64,000 nucleotides of DNA from contig OZ038451.1 of the NCBI GenBank assembly GCA_964036195.1, positions 15,380,529 to 15,444,528 on the forward strand, read 5' to 3'. The notes under the pieces are model-generated. The model was not told the origin of the DNA, ran no database searches, and saw only the letters and a program-made list of their open reading frames with translations. Origin of the DNA: Sphaerolaimus hirsutus. Taxonomy: Eukaryota > Nematoda > Chromadorea > Monhysterida > Sphaerolaimidae. A program made the position numbers and the translations under genes. This document shows positions 1 through 12,643 of the stretch, in pieces (within the stretch, counting starts at the first letter, position 1; the number at the start of each line of letters is the position of its first letter).

Positions 1-686
1 CCGGATTGAAATGCTCCTGCGCCCAGCGTTTGGCACATGTTTGAGTATCCCTCCACTGTTCCGGCCCAACGGATACTGTCACATTTTCGCCCGATGATCG
101 TGGTATTATAATATCATATACATCTGACAATGTAAATGGCTTGAGTATGTATTCTCTTAGCAATTTTTTTTCTTCTGGCCACTGCCTGAATGTTTTGCAA
201 GTTTTTCTTCAATCTCAGGTTGTTAATATTTGTGCGGAAACACATGCCATTGATGCAGAATTCAAATCTTCGAGCCACAATGACTTACTTTTTAACAGAG
301 TGGTGATGTGATAATTACCACAGTAAACTCACTTTGTAAAACATTTATCGATGTTCCTTCTGATCTCGTTCTCATTAAAATGATCCATTCTGTATCCATC
401 ATCAAACGACTGTCCACAGTCATAAAATCTTTGCATACATTTTGTATGTTTCAGTCGTTCAAATTCACAAATTTCTTTCGGTATGGTTTTGTTTAAATCA
501 ATCACAATTGGTGGCTTCTCCTGATTATATTCCTGTGGTGTGAGAAAAGTTGTCTATAAATACAACTTGAATCTATGGTAGTGCCATGCCGAGTATGGCA
601 GAAGAAAAACATCATTTTCACATCACCTGTGCTACCAGCACTGACAGATTGACCAAATTGATGAGCCATTGGAGATATAGTTTCAT
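1..686 (-). pseudogene. Truncated inverted copy of gene A (exons 1, 2 and part of 3)
   Basis: On the minus strand, exon 1 (686-627, 20-codon signal peptide), exon 2 (532-333) and the start of exon 3 (185 to the window edge at 1) match gene A at 4934-5619 in sequence, exon length and splice sites. Reading frames are open as far as they go. The copy runs off the window, so it may be a real divergently oriented paralogue or the other allele placed backwards. I call it a partial copy; loss of function is not shown. Confidence 0.75.
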
Positions 687-2163
687 TTTTGTAAAGTTCC
701 CTCTAGATTCTATTTGAGTTTTTCAGTAGTTCTGATTGAATGACTAGACACCTGGATAGTAACTTGTTTCGGTAAAATGGTGTGAAATTTGTTTAGGGGT
801 TCAGCGTCCACTAATGTATTTACTTTTGTATTTTGTGTATTTACATAAATACAGATGATGTATGCACAGTAGATTATGTATTTACATAAATCACGCCTAC
901 ATACCTGAAAATGCATTCAAAACGCAGAAAGTCATTCATTTCTGTGTTTTTACACAGAAAGATGGAACCTTATATTTGTCATGGTTTCTTAATTGTTATT
1001 TACAAGAGTGCATGGAATGGAGTGTATTTATGATAAAGTAATTATCGCTAAACGTCGTAAATAGTATTTACTATTCTCCCTCTGTACAGTATTTTCTATT
1101 GTCCCCAAATTCTCCCTCTGTGGTCACGGGGAATTTGACCCTTACGGGGATTCAATAGATAGCAAGTCACTTCTCCCAAGGAATAAATTGTTGGAATTCT
1201 TTTTTTCGTGGTGGATGGGGGCACGGTTCGCAGTAGTCCTATATTGGCTTTTTAAGGTGTAGAATTGGATGGCAGAAAAGGGAAAAAAATCAAAAAAGTT
1301 GTAAAAAATAGCTAACAATATGTATACAAAGATGTATATTGCTCAAAATGGTGATTTTGAAGGTGAAAATTGGTTAAAATGTGCCAAAATTAAAGTTGGG
1401 GTTTCGAACTACTAGTTTGAACCATGGAGTGGAGTTTGAAGCTACCATAAATAAAGTACCAATCAGAGCCCATCTTGGAGAAATGCTTGTTTCTCACATA
1501 TCTGTTAGGTACATCAATGTAATGCCTATTTACATTTGAGTGCATGGTTTCTGAATGTGATTTTCCATCAAAGTGAATAGTATCACAGGTAATATTTCTG
1601 CTGTAAGGAGGTTTTTCAAAGGCAATCATCATAGTACAAAATGTTTATTTTTGACACCCATCCATCCATGCATCAACAGACTTGAACGCATGTAATTACA
1701 TGGGTCCAGTAGAGGGGATTCGGTGTTACCCCCCCCCCCCCAAATGCTTCAGCTACTAATTATATTTCTTCCAATAGAAGAGTGGGTCTCTAATTCAAGA
1801 ATAAGGTGCACGTTTTGGCTTTTTTGAGCCACAAAGTAAACAGAAGGTCGGTCTCCAATACGAGGGTTATACTCATAGCAAAAATGCTGGAACTGTGTCA
1901 AATGTGTAAAAAAGTAAAAATGGCAGCATGTGCCTAGGTGTTTATGCATTCATTTTTCATTATTTTTATATTGTGTTAGCTGTTTGACAATCAATGGAAA
2001 CTGTAAGTAACACATTGTAACACTTTAGCAATTCAGGCTATTTCTACAAATTTTCTGTGATTTTTAGCCACTTTCTCGTTTTTACACATTGATATACCTT
2101 TATAGTTTATACTTAACCACCCAACCCCATCCCTCCCTACAGAACATTTTTGTTCCCCTCTGA

Positions 2164-2796
2164 AGGACCACCACAGATTTCCAAATCTACAAGAACCCTG
2201 TGTAAATGTAATCACCCCTTCATGTCATTTAATCTGATAAAAAATGGCTAAAGCCAACAAAAAGTGGACGCTGCACCTAAACATGTGTATGCTTTTGAAT
2301 GCACAAAAGTAATATATCATATACAATGCCATTTTCTGATTGAGCTATCAAAAGATGTATATCAAGGGAAATGTACACAAATGCTAATAATATAGGCTAT
2401 CAACACAGCAAACTGCATCACAAGAAACAATTTCACCAAACTTTGCATGGCAGCGTGAGCTTTTTGTATCTTGAACGTTTGCAGCACTTTGACACAGCTC
2501 ACGCTGCCATGCAAAAGTTTGATGAAATTGTTTCTTGTGATGCAGTTTGCTGTGTTGATAGCCTGTATTATTAGCATTTGTGTACATTTCCCTTGATATA
2601 CATCTTTTGATAGCTCAATCAGAAAATGGCATTGTATATGATATATTACTTTTGTGCATTCAAAAAGCATACACATGTTTAGGTGCAGCGTCCACTTTTT
2701 GTTGGCTTTAGCCATTTTTTATCAGGTTAAATGACATGAAGGGGTGATTACATTTACACAGGGTTCTTGTAGATTTGGAAATCTGTGGTGGTCCTT
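2164..2796. mobile_element. Foldback (palindromic) element, copy in left arm
   Basis: Two arms of about 290 bp (2164-2457 and 2500-2796) are reverse complements around a loop of about 40 bp. Outer ends read AAGGACCACCACAG and its complement. Short open frames on both strands are symmetric shadows. The right end touches the gap, so the far boundary is not seen. Confidence 0.85.
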
Positions 2797-2996
2797 NNNN
2801 NNNNNNNNNNNNNNNNNNNNNNNNNNNNNNNNNNNNNNNNNNNNNNNNNNNNNNNNNNNNNNNNNNNNNNNNNNNNNNNNNNNNNNNNNNNNNNNNNNNN
2901 NNNNNNNNNNNNNNNNNNNNNNNNNNNNNNNNNNNNNNNNNNNNNNNNNNNNNNNNNNNNNNNNNNNNNNNNNNNNNNNNNNNNNNNNNNNNNNNN
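2797..2996. other. Assembly gap (200 N)
   Basis: Run of N at the centre of the inverted duplication. Open frames that span it are artefacts. Confidence 1.
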
Positions 2997-3463
2997 CTGA
3001 TTGAGCTATCAAAAGATGTATATCAAGGGAAATGTACACAAATGCTAATAATACAGGCTATCAACACAGCAAACTGCATCACAAGAAACAATTTCATCAA
3101 ACTTTTGCATGGCAGCGTGAGCTGTGTCAAAGTGCTGCAAACGTTCAAGATACAAAAAGCTCACGCTGCCATGCAAAGTTTGGTGAAATTGTTTCTTGTG
3201 ATGCAGTTTGCTGTGTTGATAGCCTATATTATTTGCATTTGTGTACATTTCCCTTGATATACATCTTTTGATAGCTCAATCAGAAAATGGCATTGTATAT
3301 GATATATTACTTTTGTGCATTCAAAAGCATACACATGTTTAGGTGCAGCGTCCACTTTTTGTTGGCTTTAGCCATTTTTTATCAGATTAAATGACATGAA
3401 GGGGTGGGAATTTACATTTACGCAGGGTTCTTGTAGATTTGGAAATCTGTGGTGGTCCTTCAG
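2997..3463. mobile_element. Foldback element, copy in right arm (left part in gap)
   Basis: Reverse-complement partner of 2164-2796 with the outer part of its left arm missing in the gap; the right end again reads GGTGGTCCTT. Confidence 0.8.
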
Positions 3464-4933
3464 AGGGGAACAAAAAATGTTCTGTAGGGAGGGATGGGGT
3501 TGGGTGGTTAAGTATAAACTATAAAGGTATATCAATGTGTAAAAACGAGAAAGTGGCTAAAAATCACAGAAAATTTGTTGAAATAGCCTGAATTGCCAAA
3601 GTGTTACAATGTGTTACTTACAGTTTCCATTGATTGTCAAACAGCTAACACAATATAAAAATAATGAAAAATGAATGCATAAACACCTAGGCACATGCTG
3701 CCAGTTTTACTTTTTTACACATTTGACACAGTTCCAGCATTTTTGCTATGAGTATAACCCTCGTATTGGTGACCGACCTTCTGTTTACTTTGTGGCTCAA
3801 AAAAGCCAAAACGTGCACCTTATTCTTGAATTAGAGACCCACTCTTCTATTGGAAGAAATATAGTAGCTGAAGCATTTGGGGGGGGGGGGTAACACCGAA
3901 TCCCCTCTACTGGACCCATCTAATTACATGCGTTCAAGTCTGTTGATGCATGGATGGATGGGTGTCAAAAATAAACATTTTGTACTATGATGATTGCCTT
4001 TGAAAAACCTCCTTACAGCAGAAATATTACCTGTGATACTATTCACTTTGATGGAAAATCACATTCAGAAACCATGCACTCAAATGTAAATAGGCATTTA
4101 ATTGATGTACCTAACAGATATGTGAGAAACAAGCATTTCTCCAAGATGGGCTCTGATTGGTACTTTTTTTATGGTAGCTTCAAACTCCACTCCATGGTTC
4201 AAACTAGTAGTTCGAAACCCCAACTTTAATTTTGGCACATTTTAACCAATTTTCACCTTCAAAATCACCATTTTGAGCAATATACATCTTTGTATACATA
4301 TTGTTAGCTATTTTTTACAACTTTTTTGATTTTTTTCCCTTTTCTGCCATCCAATTCTACACCTTAAAAAGCCAATATAGGACTACTGCGAACCGTGCCC
4401 CCATCCACCACAAAAAAAAGAATTCCAACAATTTATTCCTTGGGAGAAGTGACTTGCTATCTATTGAATCCCCGTAAGGGTCAAATTCCCCGTGACCACA
4501 GAGGGAGAATTTGGGGACAATAGAAAATACTGTACAGAGGGAGAATAGTAAATACTATTTACGACGTTTAGCGATAATTACTTTATCATAAATATACTCC
4601 ATTCCATGCACTCTTGTAAATAACAATTAGGAAACCATGACAAATATAAGGTTCCATCTTTCTGTGTAAAAACACAGAAATGAATGACTTTCTGCGTTTT
4701 GAATGCATTTTCAGGTATGTAGGCGTGATTTATGTAAATACATAATCTACTGTGCATACATCATCTGTATTTATGTAAATACACAAAATACAAGAGTAAA
4801 TACATTAGTGGACGCTGAACCCCTAAACAAATTTCACACCATTTTACCCAAACAAGTTACTATCCAGGTGTCTAGTCATTCAATCAGAACTACTGAAAAA
4901 CTCAATTAGAATCTAGAAGGGAACTTTACAAAA

Positions 4934-7900
4934 ATGAAACTATATCTCCAATGGCTCATCAATTTGGTCAATCTGTCAGTGCTGGTAGCACAGGTGATGT
5001 GAAAATGATGTTTTTATTCTGCCATACTCGGCAGGGCACTACCATAGACTCAAGTTGTATTTATAGACAACTTTTCTCACACCACAGGAATATAATCAGG
5101 AGAAGCCACCAATTGTGATTGATTTAAACAAAACCATACCGAAAGAAATTTGTGAATTTGAACGACTGAAACATACAAAATGTATGCAAAGATTTTATGA
5201 CTGTGGACAGTCGTTTGATGATGGATACAGAATGGATCATTTTAATGAGAACGAGATCAGAAGGAACATCGATAAATGTTTTACAAAGTGAGTTTACTGT
5301 GGTAATTATCACATCACCACTCTGTTAAAAAGTAAGTCATTGTGGCTCGAAGATTTGAATTCTGCATCAATGGCATGTGTTTCCGCACAAATATTAACAA
5401 CCTGAGATTGAAGAAAAACTTGCAAAACATTCAGGCAGTGGCCAGAAGAAAAAAAATTGCTAAGAGAATACATACTCAAGCCATTTACATTGTCAGATGT
5501 ATATGATATTATTATACCACGATCATCGGGCGAAAATGTGACAGTATCCATTGGGCCGGAACAGTGGAGGGATACTCAAACATGTGCCAAACGCTGGGCC
5601 CAGGAGCATTTCAATCCGGTTATAGAACTTTGTATGGCACAGAAAGGATATAGTGATTTTGTCTTTCCGAAAGATCAAGGAGGGGCAGAGCTGTTTGAGG
5701 AGCCAATCAACTATGAATTTGAAAGACACAACTACTTTGACAAGCCTCTGAAGAGGGTGGCAAACTTCACTGCAAAAATAAATGAACTGTAAGTATATAA
5801 GACGTCCCTTGTATTCATTCAAAAGCTTTACATGAACACCCCACTATCTCTCAATTCCAGAATTCAGGAATTGCTTCACGAGATCAACAGCGATATGTTT
5901 GTTTATAACTGTCAGACTTGAATTCACTGCAATATCCGCTGCACGAATACATTTTCCAGATATGGTTTTGACAAGGATGATGTGAATAGTGTGTCAACAT
6001 GTCTGATTTCTAATATGAAGCAGGCAGAAGTACTGATTGGCAGTTTTTTTGGACCCAGTGAAGCCATGGTGAAGCATCAGCAGTTTTGTCAAGCATATAG
6101 GAATTGTCCAGAGCGGTGTGTCACCGCCATGCAATTTGATATTAAAAGTAGAATACTATTTTGCCTTTTTCACTTGATATTTATGATTGATAAAAATCTT
6201 AAAGAAAAGCCATCCTAAAAATTGTGAATCACATATAGAGAGTCAAATTGACAAGGCACAAAATTACCCAATGGTAGTGGTCAAGATGGCATTGTTTTAT
6301 TGCAAGACCAGCGGCACTGTCATTGTATGGTATGGTATGGTTTACTAAACATAAGAATATTTGGCAACCATACTTGTTCATGGTAGCTTTTTCCAAAAAT
6401 TCAATGCCTAGTAACTGACCCTGTCTTGGGTCAGCAATTATTGAGCATCTTAACACTTTTTTGACCTCTGGGGGCACTCCCAAACCCCGTAAAAGACCCT
6501 GTAACGTGTAAAAGACCATGTAAAATGTCATGTGTCATGTATAAGACCCTGTAAAATGTCAGGTGTCACGTAAAAGACATTGTAAAGTGTCAAATGTCAT
6601 GTAAAAAACCCTGTAAAGTGTCATGTGCATCCAAATCTTATTTTATCATAGCTAAATCTTATGTTTTGTATCCAAATCTTACTTTGATACAAAAACACGT
6701 TACTCTTTACATATATGCATAGATTGGATGCGATAAAATGAGATTTGGATACCTATGACACTTTACAAGGTCTTTTACATGACATTTGACACTTTACAGG
6801 GTATTTTACATGACACATGACATTTTACAGGGTCTTTTACACTTTGCAGGGTCCTTTACAGAATCTGGAAGTGACACCTGGTATAAATCTTTGTGATAAA
6901 ATATTTACAGAACAGCCTGCATTGAGCACCAAAAGAATATGCCACTATCACTGTGTGAATGTACATCTTGGCTACATAGTCTTTCACCTAGCTCACTTGA
7001 ATCACTTTTCCAGTGCTTGCAGGGAAATGGGATGGATGTAAAGGCTGATGATAGATGGCAAGTTTATCCACAGACTTCAGGTTTCAATAGTGTCTATAAG
7101 TACTGCAAGGTTTCAACAAGCCTCATTTCTACATTTGCTCAACAGAGTGGTCGTTTGCCTGAGTCACATTTTATTCTACTTTCATTGATACAGGAGGCTT
7201 TACTAGTGTTTTTGATGAGCACATTTTCAGAACTCGCAATCAAATTTTTATTTCAAATAATCAGGTATGATCAGTTACAAAGTGACATCGGATCTATCTC
7301 CGATGCCACATTGGGTCAGAAAATCATTGATGCACTTTTGTTTGGTAAGGGTGACATCCATGGGCTGGGTGACAACTGCATGTCCATTGCGCAGGCAGAA
7401 AAATGGCATCCCTGTGATGTCGATTCATTGTGGGAGATACAGGTAGGTTCCTTTACATACAATTCTTCAAGGATTGAGATAATAGTCTATAGAAATATCC
7501 ATACATTGTCTTAGGCCCTGAAAGAACCGCCAGAGCCAGAAAAACCAGTTCCATCATGGCAGGTGTTCAAAGTTCCCACTGATGGTGGTTTTGGTGATGG
7601 AATATTCATCACAATTCCAAATGAAAATTACTTTCGGCCAGAAGTGGTTGAAGAACTACCCCCAATTGACATTGGATCTGGGCAGCCGCCACCAAACCCA
7701 GCAAATGGCAGAGTGAAGCGCGCAGCAGACCAGTGTGGATTGCTGCCAGTACTCAAGGGACTCATTGAGAAAACACACGAACAGTGCAAGACATCAGGTT
7801 GCATCATGAGGCGATTTTTGCTGGCGTTCCAAACCAAGCATTCCAAATACAATGATATATTTACAATTATTTGCCAATTGCAGACAAACCACTGAACTGT

Positions 7901-9894
7901 GAGGTTGGAACAACAGGAGCCAATTTGGCAGATTCAGCATCCAAAGTCACCATTGATCAGCTGTGCCTCGCTGCACAGGGAGGTTCGCTTTACTCCTTCA
8001 ATTTCTGAGCAACAAATGGTTACTGTGTGGAAGGTGGCCACATATTTATATCTAAAGCAGCCTCTATCAGGCACCACAGCATGCCTTCCACTAGCACCAG
8101 AAGACTTTGGGCACAATGTTCTTGATGTACTTCACCTACCATCACAACAAAAAGCATCACATTTCTTTATACCAATAGGTACTAAAAATGAGACTGTGCC
8201 ATGCCATCCCACATCTAAACCCATCGCACATCTAGACGAACTGCACATCTAATTCTACCCATCACACATCTAGGTCCATTGCACATCTAAACCCCCCATA
8301 GATATTGGATGGGGTTATTTAGATGTGTGATGGGCAGGAGATATGGTTGTGTGTCGGAAAACACAAAGACTTCAATTTACCCCCCCCCCAATGCTCCACG
8401 CAACTTTGCATCAAACGCCAGACCCTATTGATGTACATAGTGCACACTACTGATGGAAAAGCACCACAAAAATGGTGCCAGGTGTGAATGGCGCCAGTCA
8501 AAAGAACTGAAGGGTGCCAGGGAAAATGGCACTGGACGCCAATGGTGCCATCTGAAAAAAATGGTGCCAGGCACCAAAGAGCACCAGAAACAATGGCACC
8601 AACAATGGCACCAACAATGACATTCACTTTTTCAGCCTGTAGACTGAAAATTCTTCATCACGGAAGCATTTATAGAAGAGCAATGTTCTCTACCATGTAT
8701 TTCTTAGGGTGATTCAAGCGACAAATCTTATCATGAATACTATTTTATCATATTTACTGGAAATATCCCCAGGGGGTTTATAAATTTGTCACAAAATTTT
8801 CAAAGTGTTGGCTTAAGGGGGCTTATTTGAGGGGGTCTATTATTTTGCCAGAAACTTTTTGAAATTATATTATCTACATATTCATTGCTTGTGACATAGT
8901 CAGACAATCAGATGCATAAAAATTCAACAATAACAGAGATGCATACAAATCCCGAAAATGGTGTGACAGCACAAAAATGAGTTCAGGTATGTGATTAACA
9001 TCCCCCCAAATGTGTCTGCACACATGCATGTTAATCACATAATTGTGCCCCCAAATTGCATGGTGCCACGGCGCCAGCACTGGCGCTGTAATAAGATAAT
9101 TGCACATAACCCGGTTATGGCAGCTGTTTTGTGGCACAGGCTTTGAAGCAGGAGATGAGTGATTACGTTGCACTGCTTGATTTGCAGTGTATAAGTGGCT
9201 TGCTCCTTCGTTAGGTGGGCAGCAAACACATGCATCTGTGTTTGCCACCCACTAGGCAGGTGAAATAACATGCTAATCACTTTACCTGTATTAACAGGCC
9301 ACTAAGCCACAGCCCATCACACGTTTAACCCCATCACACTTCTAAGCCCATCCCACATCTATGGGGGGATTAGATGTGCGATGGGCCTAGATGTGTAATG
9401 GGTAGAATTTGATGTGCGGTCAGTCTAGATGTGCAATAAATTTAGGTGTGGGTGAGGCATGGCTCCTCAAATAGGTCGTGAACCATATAGCGGTATATTA
9501 AGACAGCTCATAATCATCTAGTGGGCAAACACACATTTTGTGCTATGATTTCGGCAGAGTAAAATCTTCAATGTAAAAACTATAGCTCAGTGCATAGAAA
9601 TGAACGCCTTGAATTCCTTAGAACTTTGTCAATTCATTTTGAACATCTAGATGCAAAAATGAATAAATATAAATCAATCCTTTCCCCCACCACTACACAG
9701 GCTTTCTCCCGCCATCAGCAGGTCGATCAATACTGAGATACATTGAGATAGACTCAGTCATTGCAGCTGCAATACAGAGGGCGATACTGCCTGGTTTGAC
9801 CCGGGTGCCCGCGTGCACCAGACTGACCCACTTTGGCTTCCCGCCGTTGGATTTGACTGAAGGTGCCAGTGAAGCGCCTCCACCCCTACCTTAG
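4934..9894 (+). CDS. Gene A: secreted Cys-rich protein of unknown family, 10 exons, about 568 aa
   Basis: Exons: 4934-4993, 5088-5287, 5435-5788, 5861-5896, 5960-6115, 6911-7057, 7265-7442, 7515-7797, 7884-7982, 9701-9894. All phases join, and the model follows paralogue B exon by exon except where B splits exon 3. Exon 1 is a 20-residue hydrophobic signal peptide starting MKLYL. The mature protein is Cys-rich (for example the CLISNM...FCQAY...NC block in exon 5) with N-glycosylation sites NVT and NFT in exon 3. An RVKR furin-type site (about residues 443-446) precedes ADQCGLLPVLKG, so proteolytic processing is likely. The intron after exon 6 has a GC donor (GCAAGT). I do not recognise the family; secretion and cleavage are inferred from sequence only. 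Confidence 0.85.
6468..6877 (-). mobile_element. Introner-type inverted-repeat element, antisense copy inside gene A intron 5
   Basis: On the minus strand it begins GTGTCACTTCCAGA and ends GGAGTGCCCCCAG, the same ends as the copies at 56600 and 57039. The body is palindromic with repeated ACCCTGTAAAA and ATGTCATGT words. It lies in an ordinary intron, antisense to the gene, so its splice sites are unused. Confidence 0.8.
8198..9465. mobile_element. Inverted-repeat element in gene A intron 9
   Basis: Ends are inverted (GCCATGCC...CACATCTA at the left, complement at the right), with arrays of CACATCTA and CCCATCACAC at both ends (8205-8335 and 9295-9460). Between them lie a GCGCC/TGGTGCC-rich relic (8455-8640), a fragment of the CCCC-rich pogo-like family (8755-8860) and unassigned sequence. 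No coding exon is supported here. Confidence 0.5.
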
Positions 9895-12643
9895 CAAGAA
9901 CCCAAGGCACAGAGTTGATTTGTAAAGACATAGCAATTGCTCTCATCCATGTGATATTTTAGTTTAACTATAGACTGATTGGACTGTAGTGCGCGCTATG
10001 CAAAGTATTCTAATGGGCAAATGGTCAGCTCAATTCAGCTGAAAGTTGGTGTGAATGTGGGGTCAACATTTTTATAAATTGTCCTAAAATAGTAAACTTC
10101 AGAACTCTCCCTGTTGGCCATGACAGCATTCTAAAGAAAAATGTTGATTTTTTTCCTGGAAATATAATTGGAAAATTTTGAAATCCCACACAGAATATTG
10201 CTGTGGGAAATCGCTAGCCATTTTTGGCACGATGCCAACACAAGCAATGGATATGCTTGTGCTGGCAGTTTTTTTATTAAAAAAAATTGTCAGATGGCTC
10301 GCTCAGAGCTGAATGTATGTTGCGGGGTTATTTGTACCCCCATTCTGTCAAGCCACTGCTGCCGCCCCAAATCCCCCCAAATGGCAGATCTGGGCCACTA
10401 CATTACATTGAATCATATTGAGAGTTTTCTAAGTGAAAAAAGTTTGATTGTGATTGCAAAAATCACAAATCTACACTTTCTGGGTCTGACCCATTTGAAC
10501 AAGCTCCAGGGAAAATTGCCCATTGTCCCCTATAGGTTTTGAAAAGCTAATTAGTGCCTACATCCAATGGGCACAGGTATTTTTTGATTTGCATCGCGGT
10601 GCTGCGATTGTTGGACATGCTGTCATAGGAATGCAACTTCGCATGGCGGCAGTTTTTCCCATGGCCATAAAACATATTTTGTGCAACAGAGTGGCACATG
10701 AGCAGCCATTTGTTGCTCTTGACATTTAGGAAGCCAATTCTGGCTACCAAGTGCTTCACAAACAGCTTTGGACAATGGATCGTGCACTTTCTCAAACCCT
10801 TTTTTTCTATGTTTGATCTTCAGCAAAATTTTGGTGCGGGGCTTGTGTGGGTTGTGAGGGGGTGGAAAAGTTGCAGGAAGTTACCATCTCCTATGTCAAA
10901 AAAATTAGTGGCCTTTATTGTCCCCAACCACTTTATTAAATAAATCAAGTTCCGGCTTGAACAAAATTTTTGTATGGATTTTCCATTTATATTTTCAGAA
11001 AAAATGTGGAAAAAATTATTATCAGCAACTGAGGGGGTGCCCACTTTGGTTATAAATAGTATATGTACTGTGGGGCACCCTCACATAAGATGAAAGCCTG
11101 ATAGCTTGCATGTGTAATTTTCTGAATTTTTCATTTAAATTTTCCACCAGTTTAATTAATATTAGTACTTTTACTTGTACTATTACATGACTTTTTACAT
11201 TGTAATTACTTTAGTTCATTTCCATTGAAGCAATAGTAAACAGAATCGAACTGTGATTAGTGATGTTAAATGCATAGGGAAGTATCAACCGGCACCTCTG
11301 CCATTCCCTTTGCCTTCGCAGAAAGGGCACCTGGCACCTTTGGCACTGGCAAAAAAAAGGGCACCGGCAACGAGGACATACATAGACCCCCTGGCCATCT
11401 AGGGGTTTTGTAGATTTTGTATTTTTATTTTATATTTGTTTGGATTCTAGCGCTTGAAAATGTTCTTAAAATAAACGTAAAAACAAAACATTTTGTAATC
11501 AAAAGAAATAATCTATTTGAAATAAAAATAACGTATATCCTCGGAATACCCCCTCAAAATGGCCACTATGAATTAATCAACCCCCCCCCCAAAAAAAAAA
11601 AATTGCCACTATATATTCATAACCCCCCTCGAACCCGCGCCCCCCCCCCCAAAAAAAATTTGAGTGTAGAGTATAATACGTAAATGAACTGCAGTTTGTG
11701 ATCCGGGCAATGCAAAACAAGCTGATACTTACTTCAGCGGAAAAGGCCAGCTTTTAGACACACCATAACTTGAGAACTAGCCGAAATACACATGGCCGGT
11801 TGCTACAGGCTCGGTATAATAGGGCAATTTTCACACTGAAAGAGATAAGCCACATTCAGGGGTATCTTGAATTTTGACCCTCCGAGTGGTTGGATAGATA
11901 GCAAATCGCTCCTCCGGAGGGATAGATAGCTGAAAAATTTTCTGGGGGGGGTTGGGGGGGTTTGGGGGGGGTTGTGGTGGTTCGATATATAGGCTTTTTC
12001 GGGGCATAGAAGGAAGAAAAGGTAGAAAAATCGCTAAAAGTAGGTGTAAAATAGCTCAAAATGGGTATACAAGAGCATATAGTACTTAAAATAGGCAGTT
12101 AGACGCATGAACCAGTGATTTTGGAGGTGAAAATCTATATATAGGTATGAAAAATAGCGATTTTGAGCGAAAATTGGGGTATAGTTTCTGAAAAATCGTT
12201 CCAGATAGGTAGATAGCTGAGCGATTTGGGGGGGGGTTTAGGGGGTAGTAGCCCAAAATTTTGCCTCCGGGATAGATAGATAGCTGAGCGGCCTCCGGGA
12301 TAGATAGATAGCTGAGCGGTTTGGGGGGGGGGTAACCCCCCCCCCCAACCCCCCCCATTCGAGACCCCTGGCCACATTGAGTGTAAATACACACAAGCCA
12401 AGTTTCAGACAATTTGTGCCTGTCTCTCATAAGTTATGGACATTTCTAAAAAAATTGACCCGACGTTTTTGCGGCCTGACTGAGCAGCGACAACAGCATC
12501 TTTGAATCAAATCAAATCAAATCAAGTTTACTCGGCTCGGACTTCTAAAGTCAAATGCAAGTAAATATAACACAATAACATTGTACATCCATCGGCTACC
12601 CCTAGTTGCAGTCTTAACAGATGAGTTTTTAAATGCCTACAAC
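9895..12643. repeat. Intergenic transposon region between genes A and B, first part
   Basis: No gene supported. 10140-11160 is a diverged copy of the element at 54940-56100, sharing the ATAAATGAGAATTT-like ends and a GGGGCACCCTCACA tail. 11282-11400 is a relic of GGCACC words. 11540-11690 is a fragment of the CCCC-rich pogo-like family. A complete hAT-like element follows at 11857-12370. Confidence 0.6.
11857..12370. mobile_element. hAT-like MITE, GATAGATAGCTGA family (514 bp)
   Basis: Ends CAGGGGTATCTTG and GAGACCCCTG, with an exact 8-bp target duplication GCCACATT (11849-11856 and 12371-12378). The core has poly-G/poly-C stretches, GGATAGATAGCTGA words and GCGAAAATTGGGGTAT. No transposase frame. 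Complete relatives lie at 32629 and 37676. Confidence 0.9.

Larger units (their letters stand above)
1..5619. repeat. 5.6-kb inverted duplication around an assembly gap
   Basis: Bases 1-2796 are the near-exact reverse complement of 2997-5619; over the outer 700 bp paired positions sum to 5620 with no indel (for example 333 pairs with 5287, and 686 with 4934). Substitutions are scattered, and small indels appear toward the centre. The arms carry copies of the first exons of gene A, a foldback element and older transposon debris. The gap (2797-2996) lies at the symmetry centre. Allele-like divergence together with a central palindrome makes a haplotype misjoin as likely as a true palindrome. 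Confidence 0.95.

Noticed and set aside
2362-3257. Open frames of 60-160 codons across the foldback and gap
   Set aside because: They are symmetric shadows of a palindrome, and several are made of N codons.
7899-8252. 117-codon frame after gene A exon 9
   Set aside because: It overlaps exon 9 in another frame and continues into intron sequence; the paralogue does not conserve it.
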